NCBI RefSeq assembly: GCF_002837275.1
Contig: NZ_NXIF01000008.1
Location: forward strand, 1 to 64,000
Direction: 5' to 3'
Source: Malaciobacter halophilus
GTDB taxonomy: Bacteria; Campylobacterota; Campylobacteria; Campylobacterales; Arcobacteraceae
Length of the DNA: 64,000 nucleotides
In this document: one piece after another, positions 1 through 7,847 of the stretch
Numbering within the stretch: the first letter of the stretch is position 1
Layout: every line of letters starts with the position of its first letter
Notes under the pieces: generated by a model
Told to the model about the DNA's origin: nothing
What the model saw: only the letters and a program-made list of their open reading frames with translations
Database searches by the model: none
Program-made: the position numbers and the translations under genes

Positions 1-360
1 AACTATATCATTTTATAGTATTATAAAAGTATTATTTTAAATCAACTATAATTTATCAAACGATTTTTTATTATAAATACATTTTTCACTCATTAAATTA
101 GAATTTTGTAAAAATGAATATTGACTATATTATTTTTAAATTTACTACAAATACTTACAAACTCAATACTTGCTAAATTTTTTACACTTTTTCTTTTTTA
201 ATTTTTCATTTATTGAAAAATCATTTTTTTGACTTCTTTTATTTATTCAAATATTATTTAGATATTATATTTGACACTTTATAATGGCTTTTTTACAGTT
301 ATTTGCCTATTTTTCTTAAGCAGTTTTTTTATATTGATGTTTGATATTTTAATAAAGAGA
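1..360. other. AT-rich non-coding stretch at the window edge
   Basis: About 360 bases with very low GC, long T and A runs and no reading frame beyond about 20 codons. I see no tRNA, rRNA or transposase remnant. It is probably the upstream or downstream region of a gene lying left of the window. Confidence 0.6.
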
Positions 361-390
361 TAAAAGTAGCTAGAAAACTAGCTACTTTTA
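361..390. terminator. Perfect 13-bp hairpin, likely intrinsic terminator
   Basis: Positions 361-373 pair perfectly with 378-390 around an AAAA loop. The stem core is AGTAGCTAG/CTAGCTACT and ends in a TTTTA run. The symmetry allows it to act on either strand. No gene precedes it for at least 360 bases, so it ends either a transcript from left of the window or a small non-coding transcript. Confidence 0.55.
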
Positions 391-401
391 TATGAGGAGG
401 A

Positions 402-417
402 GTACTAAAATTAGTAC
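402..417. repeat. Short inverted repeat after an orphan GGAGG
   Basis: GTACTAA at 402-408 pairs with TTAGTAC at 411-417. A Shine-Dalgarno-like GAGGAGG lies just before it at 394-400, but no start codon follows at useful spacing. Function unknown. Confidence 0.35.
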
Positions 418-493
418 AAAAATATTATAACTTTATACAGTAGCAACATAGTAGCAGTTAAAAATATTTAAGTGGATTTTATAAATTTTTATA

Positions 494-499
494 TATAAT
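494..499 (+). promoter_or_regulatory. -10 box of the bioF-like operon
   Basis: A perfect TATAAT lies 23 bases before the TTG start at 522, with AGGAG at 512-516 between them. This would give a leader of about 16 bases. No clear -35 is seen, as is usual for the main sigma factor in this phylum. Confidence 0.6.
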
Positions 500-521
500 A
501 TTAAAATTTTTAGGAGATATT

Positions 522-1613
522 TTGTATTCTAAAGAACTGAATTCTATAAAAAAATCTAATCGTTTTAGGACAAGAGAGATTTTTGATGAAAACCTAATTG
601 ATTTAGCCTCTAATGATTATTTAGGTTTAACTACAAATAAACAACTTTTTGAAAATGCTTACAAAAGAGTTTTAGAAGAGAACTACACAGGCCCTAAAGC
701 TTCACAACTTGTAAATGGTTACAATAAAATACACAAAGAGTTTGAGACTCTACTTTGCAAAGCAAATGGATTTGAAGATGCAATAACTGTTGGTTCTGGA
801 TTTTTAGCAAATATCTCACTTATTGAAGCCTTAGTTAGAAAAAAAGATAGACTTTTTATTGATGAGCAATACCATGCAAGTGGGATTTTGGCTACTAAAC
901 TTTTAGATAAAAATCAAATAATTACTTTTAAACACAACGATATAGAAGATTTAAAAAATAAATTTAATCAGTTTTCAACTAATAGAAATATCATAGCAAT
1001 TGAAGGAATTTACTCAATGCAAGGAGATATAGCTTCTAAAGAAATTTTTGATTTTGCAGATGAAAAAGAAGCTTTATTAATTGTTGATGAAGCTCATTCA
1101 AGCGGTGTAATTGGAGAGAATTTATTAGGAGTTTTTGATTATTATAAAATTAAACCAAAAAACAATCATATAAAAATGGGAACGCTTGGAAAAGCTTATG
1201 GAAGTTATGGAGCATATATTTTAAGTAGTTCTCATATTATTAGTTATCTACAAAACAGAGCAAAGGCAATCATATATACAACAGCTCCTTCTCTTTTTGA
1301 TATATCCTTAGCTTTACAATCTTTAAAATATATTTTAAGCAATAAACTAAGTTTAAAATCTTCAATAAAAGAAAAACTTGATATAGTAAAAGATATTTTA
1401 GGTATTCAATCAAATAGTTTAATTATCCCTATTGATATTGCAGATAATAAAAAAGTTTTAGCAATTCAGCAAGAGCTTAAAAAGCAAGGATATTTAGTAG
1501 GAGCAATTCGTCAACCAACAGTAACAAGTGCAATTATAAGATTAATTGCAAAAATTGATATAAGTAAACAAGATTTAAAACTTGTATGTAACTTTTTAAA
1601 GGAGAATAGATGA
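522..1613 (+). CDS. bioF: 8-amino-7-oxononanoate synthase-like PLP acyltransferase
   Basis: Member of the alpha-oxoamine synthase family (BioF/KBL). BioF condenses pimeloyl-ACP or -CoA with alanine to make KAPA for biotin synthesis in the cytoplasm. Visible marks are the cofactor-contacting Asp189 and His192 in IVDEAHSSG and the Schiff-base Lys224 in TLGKAYGSYG. The length of 363 aa is slightly short of the usual ~385. The start is TTG at 522, supported by AGGAG at 512-516. The stop overlaps the next start as ATGA, so the genes are translationally coupled. No other biotin gene is adjacent, so BioF specificity rests on similarity; another alpha-oxoamine synthase activity is possible. Confidence 0.8.
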   Translation: MYSKELNSIKKSNRFRTREIFDENLIDLASNDYLGLTTNKQLFENAYKRVLEENYTGPKASQLVNGYNKIHKEFETLLCKANGFEDAITVGSGFLANISLIEALVRKKDRLFIDEQYHASGILATKLLDKNQIITFKHNDIEDLKNKFNQFSTNRNIIAIEGIYSMQGDIASKEIFDFADEKEALLIVDEAHSSGVIGENLLGVFDYYKIKPKNNHIKMGTLGKAYGSYGAYILSSSHIISYLQNRAKAIIYTTAPSLFDISLALQSLKYILSNKLSLKSSIKEKLDIVKDILGIQSNSLIIPIDIADNKKVLAIQQELKKQGYLVGAIRQPTVTSAIIRLIAKIDISKQDLKLVCNFLKENR

Positions 1614-1849
1614 AGAAAATAGTTTTATTGTGTTTTTTCACACTTTTTGCATACTCCAATGATAATACTTTACAGCCAAAAAAATGTGAAGTTATAAAAC
1701 TTTCAAATTACACAACATTAGTTTCTTGTCACAAACTTGATTATATAGTTCAAACAAAACAATCAAGAAGAGATGATGAAGATAATATTAAAAAGATTAC
1801 TGTTTTAACTAAACAAGAGAGCAAAATCATATTAAATAAGAGAGATTAA
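1610..1849 (+). CDS. Small exported protein of unknown function
   Basis: A 79-aa protein with an N-terminal signal-like segment (MKKIVLLCFFTLFAYS), so probably periplasmic. The remaining ~60 residues are basic and hold two cysteines (KKCEVIK and VSCHK) that could form a disulfide. It overlaps the bioF-like stop by four bases and ends one base before the carbonic anhydrase start, so it sits inside one operon. I recognise no family. Confidence 0.7.
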   Translation: MKKIVLLCFFTLFAYSNDNTLQPKKCEVIKLSNYTTLVSCHKLDYIVQTKQSRRDDEDNIKKITVLTKQESKIILNKRD

Positions 1850-1850
1850 C

Positions 1851-2501
1851 ATGAAAGAATTAATTAAAGGTAATAAAAGGTTTAGAGAAAAAAAATTCCC
1901 TCAATTAAAAAAGAGTGTAGAAAAACTTGTAAAAGAGGGACAAAAACCTGAAGTTTTGTTTATAGGGTGTTCAGATAGCAGAGTTACTCCTGATATAATG
2001 CTAGATGTAAATCCAGGTGATATGTTTATTTTAAGAAATGTTGGAAACTTTGTTCCTCCATTTAAATGTGATGAAGATTATCATGGTAGTGCAGCTGCAA
2101 TTGAGTATGCAGTATCTGTACTTGAAGTTAAGCATATTATTGTTTGTGGACATTCACATTGTGGTGCTTGTCAAAGTTTATATACAGAAATTCCTTTAGA
2201 AAAACAAAAAGTTATTCATGTTAAAAAATGGCTTGAACTTGGTGCAAAAGCAAAAGAGAAAACATTAAGCTTAGTAAAAGATCCAAATAACAAAGAAGAG
2301 TTATATAGACTTACTGAAAAAATATCTGTAACATATCAATTAAAGAACTTATTAACTTATCCTGATGTAAAAAGAAGAATAGAAAATGGAAGTTTACAAA
2401 TACATGGATGGTATTATAAACTAGAAGATGGTTCAATTGATTGTTATGATCAAGAAGCAGAAAGATTTAAAAGTTTAGAAGAGTGTGTAAATGCAAAATG
2501 A
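1851..2501 (+). CDS. can: Beta-class carbonic anhydrase
   Basis: Zinc enzyme interconverting CO2 and bicarbonate, supplying bicarbonate for carboxylations and pH control. The beta-class signature is complete: Cys40, Asp42 and Arg44 in CSDSR, then His101 and Cys104 in HSHCGAC. The length of 216 aa is normal for the family. No signal peptide is seen, so it is cytoplasmic. It lies one base after the small exported protein and overlaps the next gene by 11 bases, so it belongs to the bioF-mqnE operon. Confidence 0.93.
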   Translation: MKELIKGNKRFREKKFPQLKKSVEKLVKEGQKPEVLFIGCSDSRVTPDIMLDVNPGDMFILRNVGNFVPPFKCDEDYHGSAAAIEYAVSVLEVKHIIVCGHSHCGACQSLYTEIPLEKQKVIHVKKWLELGAKAKEKTLSLVKDPNNKEELYRLTEKISVTYQLKNLLTYPDVKRRIENGSLQIHGWYYKLEDGSIDCYDQEAERFKSLEECVNAK

Positions 2502-2808
2502 TGTAAGAAAACTACCTAAAAAAAGTAAAATAATAATCGTAGTTTTAGCTCTACTTGCTATCATATGCTTTTTATTATTAACTTACTTAAAAGAGTTAAA
2601 AATCACAGGGATTTTAAACTCTCTTGGCTATAAACAAATTAGCAATGTAACAGTTATAAATAAATTAAGTGTTGAAAACAAGGAGACTAGAAAAAAAGGG
2701 ACTGTATATAAAGTTCTTTTTAATAATGATAAAACAAATCAAGAGTGTATTGGTTTTTTACATAAAGATAGTTCAGACCAGTACTATGAAGATTTTGATT
2801 GTAAATAG
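2491..2808 (+). CDS. Small single-pass membrane protein, unknown
   Basis: A 105-aa protein with one hydrophobic segment at about residues 13-34 after a basic N-terminus. This suggests an inner-membrane anchor with a ~70-residue periplasmic tail. The tail holds a cysteine pair (NQECIG near residue 86 and DFDCK at the C-terminus) and is lysine-rich. The start lies inside the carbonic anhydrase gene (11-base overlap) and mqnE begins nine bases after the stop, so it is cotranscribed. I recognise no family. Confidence 0.7.
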   Translation: MQNDVRKLPKKSKIIIVVLALLAIICFLLLTYLKELKITGILNSLGYKQISNVTVINKLSVENKETRKKGTVYKVLFNNDKTNQECIGFLHKDSSDQYYEDFDCK

Positions 2809-2817
2809 TAGGAATAA

Positions 2818-3879
2818 ATGGATATATTAAAAAAATTAGAAAATAACGAGAGATTAAATTACGAAGATGCAATTAAACTTTATGACTTAGATTTTTTTGA
2901 ACTTGCATATTATGCGAATAGAATTAGAGAAGATAAACACGGTAAAAAAACATATTTTAATATAAATAGACATATAAACCCAACAAATATTTGTAAAGAT
3001 GTTTGTCAATTCTGTGCTTATAGTGCAAGTAGAAAAAATCCAAACCCATATACAATGAGTCATGAAGAGATATTAGATGTAGTTGAAAACTCATCTAAAA
3101 ATGGTATAAAAGAGGTACATATAGTATCAGCTCATAACCCAGATACTGGTTTACAATGGTATTTAGATGTTTTTAAAAAAATAAAACAAAAATTTCCATC
3201 AATTCATGTAAAAGCTTTAACAGCAGCAGAAATTCATTTCTTAGCAACACAATATAACTTAAGTTATGAAGATATTATAAATAAAATGCTTGAACATGGT
3301 GTTGATTCAATGCCAGGAGGTGGGGCTGAAATTTTTGATGAGAAAGTAAGAAAAAGAGTTTGTGGAGGAAAAGTTACTTCCCAACAATGGCTTGATATTC
3401 ATAAACTTTGGCACAAAAATGGAAAACATAGTAATGCAACAATGCTATTTGGTCACATAGAAACAAGAGAACACAGAGTTGACCATATGCTAAGACTAAG
3501 AGATTTACAAGATGAAACAGGAGGCTTTAATGCCTTTATTCCCTTAGTATTTCAAACAAAAAATAACTATTTAAAAGTAAAAGAAGCAATAACAGGTCAA
3601 GAGATATTAAAAACTTATGCTATTGCAAGAATTTTACTTGATAATATTCCAAATATTAAAGCATATTGGGCAACATCAACAGTAAAATTAGCTTTAATAG
3701 CTCAAGAGTTTGGAGCAAATGACTTAGATGGAACAATTGAAAAAGAGTCTATTCAAAGTGCAGCAGGAGCACAAAGTGCCCATGGTGTACAAGTACAACA
3801 GTTTGTTGATTTAATTAAAAACTCTGGTTTTACTCCTGTTGAAAGAGATTCAGTTTATAATGAATTAAAAGTTTGGTAA
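2818..3879 (+). CDS. mqnE: Aminofutalosine synthase MqnE
   Basis: Radical SAM enzyme that joins a chorismate-derived enolpyruvyl ether to SAM in the futalosine route to menaquinone. The CX3CX2C motif for the 4Fe-4S cluster is at Cys59, Cys63 and Cys66. The block TMLFGHIETREHR followed by LQDETGGF is typical of MqnE; the paralogue MqnC usually reads MMFGH. The length of 353 aa is normal. Menaquinone is the quinone that feeds reductases such as the PsrABC encoded at 24901-28745. It is the last gene of its operon. Confidence 0.9.
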   Translation: MDILKKLENNERLNYEDAIKLYDLDFFELAYYANRIREDKHGKKTYFNINRHINPTNICKDVCQFCAYSASRKNPNPYTMSHEEILDVVENSSKNGIKEVHIVSAHNPDTGLQWYLDVFKKIKQKFPSIHVKALTAAEIHFLATQYNLSYEDIINKMLEHGVDSMPGGGAEIFDEKVRKRVCGGKVTSQQWLDIHKLWHKNGKHSNATMLFGHIETREHRVDHMLRLRDLQDETGGFNAFIPLVFQTKNNYLKVKEAITGQEILKTYAIARILLDNIPNIKAYWATSTVKLALIAQEFGANDLDGTIEKESIQSAAGAQSAHGVQVQQFVDLIKNSGFTPVERDSVYNELKVW

Positions 3880-3903
3880 ATCAAAGGCAATAGCCTTGAT
3901 TTA
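3877..3903. terminator. Terminator between convergent genes
   Basis: The stem starts inside the mqnE stop codon: TAAATCAAAGGC pairs with GCCTTGATTTA around AATA, with one bulged A. A T-rich stretch follows on the plus strand. It separates mqnE from the convergent gene ending at 3912. Confidence 0.7.
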
Positions 3904-3911
3904 CTTTTTAT

Positions 3912-5480
3912 CTATTTTGGTTGATGAAACTGTAAGATAAACTGCATTTCTATTCCTCCTGCAGTTTTAACAAAACTTATTGGATAAGAGATATGAATTG
4001 AATATAACTCATTATTTAAAATATCAACAATATCAAAAAATGCCATAGGACTAGTAACAGTCATATTTACTAAATAGTTAAAAGTAACAACATCTGATTT
4101 AAAACTTGACTTAAAGTTTACCCTTGCATTCTTAGGAAATAGTGTTTTTAACTGCTCTGTTACTCTTATAATTGGAATAAACTCATCTGTGATATATGTC
4201 TCTTCATATATTTTCATAGCAGTTGTTTTAAAAGGTTTAGTATTACTATTTTCAATTAAAGCTTCATATACAATATCTTTATTATCTATAAACTCTACTG
4301 TAGATTTTTCATAAAGTTTTAAAAGTTGAGGCTGTAATGTTTTTATATATGTATCATCACTTAATAAATTAGCATGAATTGTTGAACCATCTTTTCTAAT
4401 CTCTAAATCTTTTAAAACCACATCAAAAGGAATTAATTCAAAAATATCACTAACTCTTTTTTTTGCAATAAGATTCTTTTCTATATGATTAGGCAATTTA
4501 AATTTTTTCTTTACTTGAACAGTTTTCTCTTCAAGTTTTTTTCTATTTTCATTTAACAAATCATTTAAAGGAATAGTTAAATATGCAACTAATCCTACAA
4601 TTATAATTGATAATATAGTTAATAAAATTTTTGAACTATTTTTACTTGGTTTTTTTCGTGGAACAATAAAACTCTTGTGCTGATGTCTATCTTTTACTAG
4701 CTCAAAAAGTTCCTCATCAATAGATATAGGATGATAAAAAACATCAAGCATTAACTCATCTTTTATTTGAGTTATTTGCTCCTCTTCAAACTGTTTTACA
4801 GTATAAAGTAGTCTAATTTGTTCAATAAAAATATCATTTGTATTTTCATAAAACTCATTAATAATACTATTTATAGAATCCATAACCTCAAAAAAGTGAA
4901 TCTCATCAAATAGTTTTTGCCCAATTACATCACTTTCATAAAATCTACTACTTTTAACTGTTTCAAAAGAAGTAAACTCGATTACTTTTGCAAAAACAAT
5001 ATCACCTTTTTTATTTAAGATTACAATATATGCTTTATTATTAAAAAATAGTGCTATTAAAGAGTTTGTATAAGGATTTTTTTCAATAAAAAGGTTTAAT
5101 ACATGAAAAATTGAGTACACATAATCTATTCCAGTACTTTCAAAATAGTGTCTTGTTTCAAAAAGCTTATTTTTTAATACTGCAACATCATACTCATTAT
5201 TTAAGTTTGTTGTAGCATACTCTTTTAATCTTTTTGATAAATTTCTTTTAACAAGTTTTGTATCATCACTTAATAATAGTGCTGAAATATATGTATTATC
5301 AATTTCATCTTGTAGTGCATTTATTTTATGTACTGCATCTCTTGGTAAAATCTCATCTTTAGATAAAAACACTGATTGACTTGAGTCTATAATTTCTGCT
5401 TTTTCTAACTTCTTAAAGTTTAGTTTTAAAGAGTTATTGTTTTTAATAGCATTTATATATAAAGATTGTTTATTAAACAT
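3912..5480 (-). CDS. Bitopic membrane protein, PilM/PilN- or GspL-like
   Basis: A 522-aa protein with three parts: a cytoplasmic N-terminal region of about 280 residues; one transmembrane helix at about 284-305 followed by a short Lys/Glu-rich coiled coil; and a ~200-residue periplasmic region ending in a small alpha/beta domain. This is the build of GspL and of PilM-PilN(-PilO) assembly proteins of type II secretion and type IV pili. I infer that role from architecture only; no motif proves it. It is the last gene of an operon with the acyltransferase, miaB and the HP0268-like gene, and similar neighbours occur in Campylobacter, where the protein is unnamed. Confidence 0.6.
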   Translation of the reverse strand: MFNKQSLYINAIKNNNSLKLNFKKLEKAEIIDSSQSVFLSKDEILPRDAVHKINALQDEIDNTYISALLLSDDTKLVKRNLSKRLKEYATTNLNNEYDVAVLKNKLFETRHYFESTGIDYVYSIFHVLNLFIEKNPYTNSLIALFFNNKAYIVILNKKGDIVFAKVIEFTSFETVKSSRFYESDVIGQKLFDEIHFFEVMDSINSIINEFYENTNDIFIEQIRLLYTVKQFEEEQITQIKDELMLDVFYHPISIDEELFELVKDRHQHKSFIVPRKKPSKNSSKILLTILSIIIVGLVAYLTIPLNDLLNENRKKLEEKTVQVKKKFKLPNHIEKNLIAKKRVSDIFELIPFDVVLKDLEIRKDGSTIHANLLSDDTYIKTLQPQLLKLYEKSTVEFIDNKDIVYEALIENSNTKPFKTTAMKIYEETYITDEFIPIIRVTEQLKTLFPKNARVNFKSSFKSDVVTFNYLVNMTVTSPMAFFDIVDILNNELYSIHISYPISFVKTAGGIEMQFILQFHQPK

Positions 5481-5488
5481 TACTATTC

Positions 5489-6115
5489 CTACACTATTGC
5501 ATTAATTAGCATTTTCTCTTTTATCAATGTCTTAGCTTCATCTATTTCTAAATTTGAAATATCTAATGGCTCTTGAATAAAGAACTCTAAAGTTCCAAAA
5601 GGCTTTGGAACAACAAATTTATCCCATGATTTCATTTGCCAATATTTACTTGGCTTACAATTAAAAATAGCAATCTTACAACCACTTTTTTTTGCAATAG
5701 CAACAATTCCATCAGCTACACTAAATCTTGGTCCTCTAGGACCATCAGGCGTAATAGCAATGTCATTTTTTGCTTTTAACTCTTTAATTGTACTAATTAA
5801 TGCTTTAGCACCACCTTTTGAAGAAGAACCTCTAATAGAACCAATACCTAAATATTCCACCGTTCTAGTTATTGCTTCTCCATCTTTATGCTGACTTATC
5901 ATAGCTTTTACAAGTGTGTTTGGCCTTAATTTTTGATAATTAAAAGGTTGCATCAATAATTCACCATGCCAAAAAGCCACTATAATTGGCTCATTTGAAT
6001 CTATATTCGCATGGTGAAAAACTTTTTTACTAGTAAGATAAATAAATCTAACGATTAATTGCATTATAAAAGGCACAACTTTTATTGAGATAAAAGTTTT
6101 AATTCTCTTTTTCAT
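5489..6115 (-). CDS. DUF374 lysophospholipid acyltransferase family protein
   Basis: A 208-aa protein of the DUF374 branch of acyltransferases related to KDO-lipid and lysophospholipid acyltransferases. It has a hydrophobic N-terminus (about residues 10-28), the block VAFWHGELL in place of the HX4D region, and TPDGPRGPR, the most diagnostic DUF374 motif. It probably transfers an acyl chain to a lipid at the inner face of the membrane; the substrate is unknown. It begins one base after the miaB stop, so the two are cotranscribed, as in Helicobacter and Campylobacter (HP0270, Cj0457c). Confidence 0.8.
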   Translation of the reverse strand: MKKRIKTFISIKVVPFIMQLIVRFIYLTSKKVFHHANIDSNEPIIVAFWHGELLMQPFNYQKLRPNTLVKAMISQHKDGEAITRTVEYLGIGSIRGSSSKGGAKALISTIKELKAKNDIAITPDGPRGPRFSVADGIVAIAKKSGCKIAIFNCKPSKYWQMKSWDKFVVPKPFGTLEFFIQEPLDISNLEIDEAKTLIKEKMLINAIV

Positions 6116-6116
6116 A

Positions 6117-7433
6117 CTATTTTACTATTTCACCTTTTAGTGCTGTTCTTGTAACATCTGTAACTTTAACATCAACAAATTTTCCAAGAAGTTCATCACT
6201 ACCTTTTGCAAATACTTGTAAATAATTATCTGTATATCCAGATATTTCTGAATTAGGTTTTAAAGACTCCACTAAAATAGTAACAGTAGTTCCAATTAGT
6301 TTTGGCATATGATCTTCTAAATATCTTTTATGAAGCTCAATTAATTCAGTAAGTCTTGCACTACCTATTTTATCTTCAATCTCTAAATGTTCTAGTTTTA
6401 AAGCTTCTGTTTCAGGTCTTGGAGAGTATTTAAAGTTAAAAATCTGGTCAAATTTAACTTGATTAACCACATCTAATGTATCTTCAAAATCTTTTTGTGT
6501 TTCTCCAGGAAAAGCTACAATAATATCTGTAGTAATTCTTAAATTTGGTACTAAATCTCTTAATTTTTTAGCTCTATTTAAAAACCACTCTTTTGTGTAC
6601 CCTCTTTTCATTGCTCTTAAAATTTCAGTAGAACCACTTTGTAATGGCATATGAATACATTTAGAAATTTTTGGATTTTTAGCAAACTCTTCAATAAACT
6701 CATCATCCATATGTAATGGGTGTGGAGAAGTAAATCTAATTCTTTGTAAATTTTCTATTTTAGATACATCTTGTAAAAGTTTTGTAAAGCTATATTTTGC
6801 TCTACCATCAGAGAATCTTCTACCATAAGAGTTTACATTTTGTCCTAAAAGCATAACTTCAACAGCACCATCATCAACTGCTTTTTTTACTTGCTCTACA
6901 ATCATTTCAGGAGGAATAGAAATCTCTTCACCTCTTGTATTTGGTACGATACAGTAAGTACACTTTTTATCACAACCAATAGAGATATTTACACTAGCTC
7001 TATACTTATTTGTTTTTGCAGGAGCAAACTCATACGTAGATTCGTCATTGTCAATTGATATTTCTACTGCACCTTTAATATCTACAACATCTTTAATTTT
7101 TGAGATATTTCTAGCTCCAACAACAAAATCTACATATGGTGCTCTTTTTATAATATCATTTCCTAAATGACTTGCTGTACATCCACATACACCAATTTTT
7201 GCACCATCTTTTTTCTTTATATTAAATTGTCCAATTTCAGAAAATAGTTTTTGTACTGGTTTTTCTCTTACTGAACATGTGTTAATAATAATTAAATCTG
7301 CATCTTCAATATTTTCTGTTTTATCATAATCTTTATATTTTTTTAATTCTGCAGCTATATGTTGACTGTCAGTATCATTCATCTGACAGCCTAATGTTTG
7401 TATAAATAACTTTTTTGACTCTTCTTTACTCAT
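6117..7433 (-). CDS. miaB: tRNA-2-methylthio-N6-dimethylallyladenosine synthase MiaB
   Basis: Radical SAM methylthiotransferase that modifies i6A37 of tRNAs reading UNN codons. The N-terminal UPF0004 domain carries cysteines at 16, 53 and 83, the radical SAM motif CX3CX2C is Cys154, Cys158 and Cys161 (CDKKCTYC), and a C-terminal TRAM domain follows from about 375. The length of 438 aa is normal. Its paralogue RimO is at 43875-45218; the GCQMNDTDS start and the YCIVPNTRGEE block mark this copy as MiaB. Confidence 0.93.
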   Translation of the reverse strand: MSKEESKKLFIQTLGCQMNDTDSQHIAAELKKYKDYDKTENIEDADLIIINTCSVREKPVQKLFSEIGQFNIKKKDGAKIGVCGCTASHLGNDIIKRAPYVDFVVGARNISKIKDVVDIKGAVEISIDNDESTYEFAPAKTNKYRASVNISIGCDKKCTYCIVPNTRGEEISIPPEMIVEQVKKAVDDGAVEVMLLGQNVNSYGRRFSDGRAKYSFTKLLQDVSKIENLQRIRFTSPHPLHMDDEFIEEFAKNPKISKCIHMPLQSGSTEILRAMKRGYTKEWFLNRAKKLRDLVPNLRITTDIIVAFPGETQKDFEDTLDVVNQVKFDQIFNFKYSPRPETEALKLEHLEIEDKIGSARLTELIELHKRYLEDHMPKLIGTTVTILVESLKPNSEISGYTDNYLQVFAKGSDELLGKFVDVKVTDVTRTALKGEIVK

Positions 7434-7441
7434 TTATTTGC

Positions 7442-7693
7442 CTACTTAATTAAAAGTGCATGTACCTCATACATATACTCATCATCAGCTAATCCATACT
7501 TCACTTCTCTAAAGTATACATTAAATCCTTCTTCTTCTAAGGCATCAACTAAAGCCATCATATCTTTATGTGAATTGTCTCTATCGAAATAAAAAATTTT
7601 TTCACCAGCTTTTGATAACTCATCTTTTATTTTATCTAATTGCACTTTTTTTGGTTTTTCATTTAACTCATTTCTTGCAAATAATAATTCCAT
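7442..7693 (-). CDS. HP0268-family small nuclease-like protein
   Basis: An 83-aa protein that aligns by eye along its length with Helicobacter pylori HP0268: both share a MxLxxARN-like start, FYFxxxNxHKDM in the middle and an EVH near the end. HP0268 has been reported to have DNA-nicking and RNase activity with a small alpha/beta fold related to Smr domains. Function here is therefore inferred. It is the first gene of the minus-strand operon leading into miaB, the same order as in Helicobacter and Campylobacter. Confidence 0.75.
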   Translation of the reverse strand: MELLFARNELNEKPKKVQLDKIKDELSKAGEKIFYFDRDNSHKDMMALVDALEEEGFNVYFREVKYGLADDEYMYEVHALLIK

Positions 7694-7775
7694 ATAACTA
7701 AACCTTTTTTATCTTTTAAATTAGCTATATATTTTAGCTTAAAATGGCTTTAATTTGTATAAAAGAAGTTTTAGA

Positions 7776-7781
7776 TATAAT
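7776..7781 (+). promoter_or_regulatory. -10 box for nusA-cysS
   Basis: TATAAT in the symmetric context GATATAATATC gives a start near 7788 and a leader of about 60 bases before nusA. The reverse strand reads TATTAT at nearly the same place, facing the HP0268-miaB operon, so the box could serve both directions. Confidence 0.6.
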
Positions 7782-7847
7782 ATCAGTCTAACAATAACAT
7801 TGAAAATCAAAAACATTCATTTCAATGTCAACAAACAAAGGGTTTTA

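Noticed and set aside
439-456. Short direct repeat AGTAGCA upstream of bioF-like gene
   Set aside because: Two 7-base copies in AT-rich DNA are likely by chance and have no clear promoter relation.
1-521. Possible replication origin in the AT-rich left end
   Set aside because: No DnaA-box cluster (TTATCCACA-like) and no dnaA or dnaN nearby.
7755-7847. Upstream extension of nusA
   Set aside because: It lies over the -10 box and leader; ATG at 7848 has the Shine-Dalgarno and the NusA-type N-terminus.
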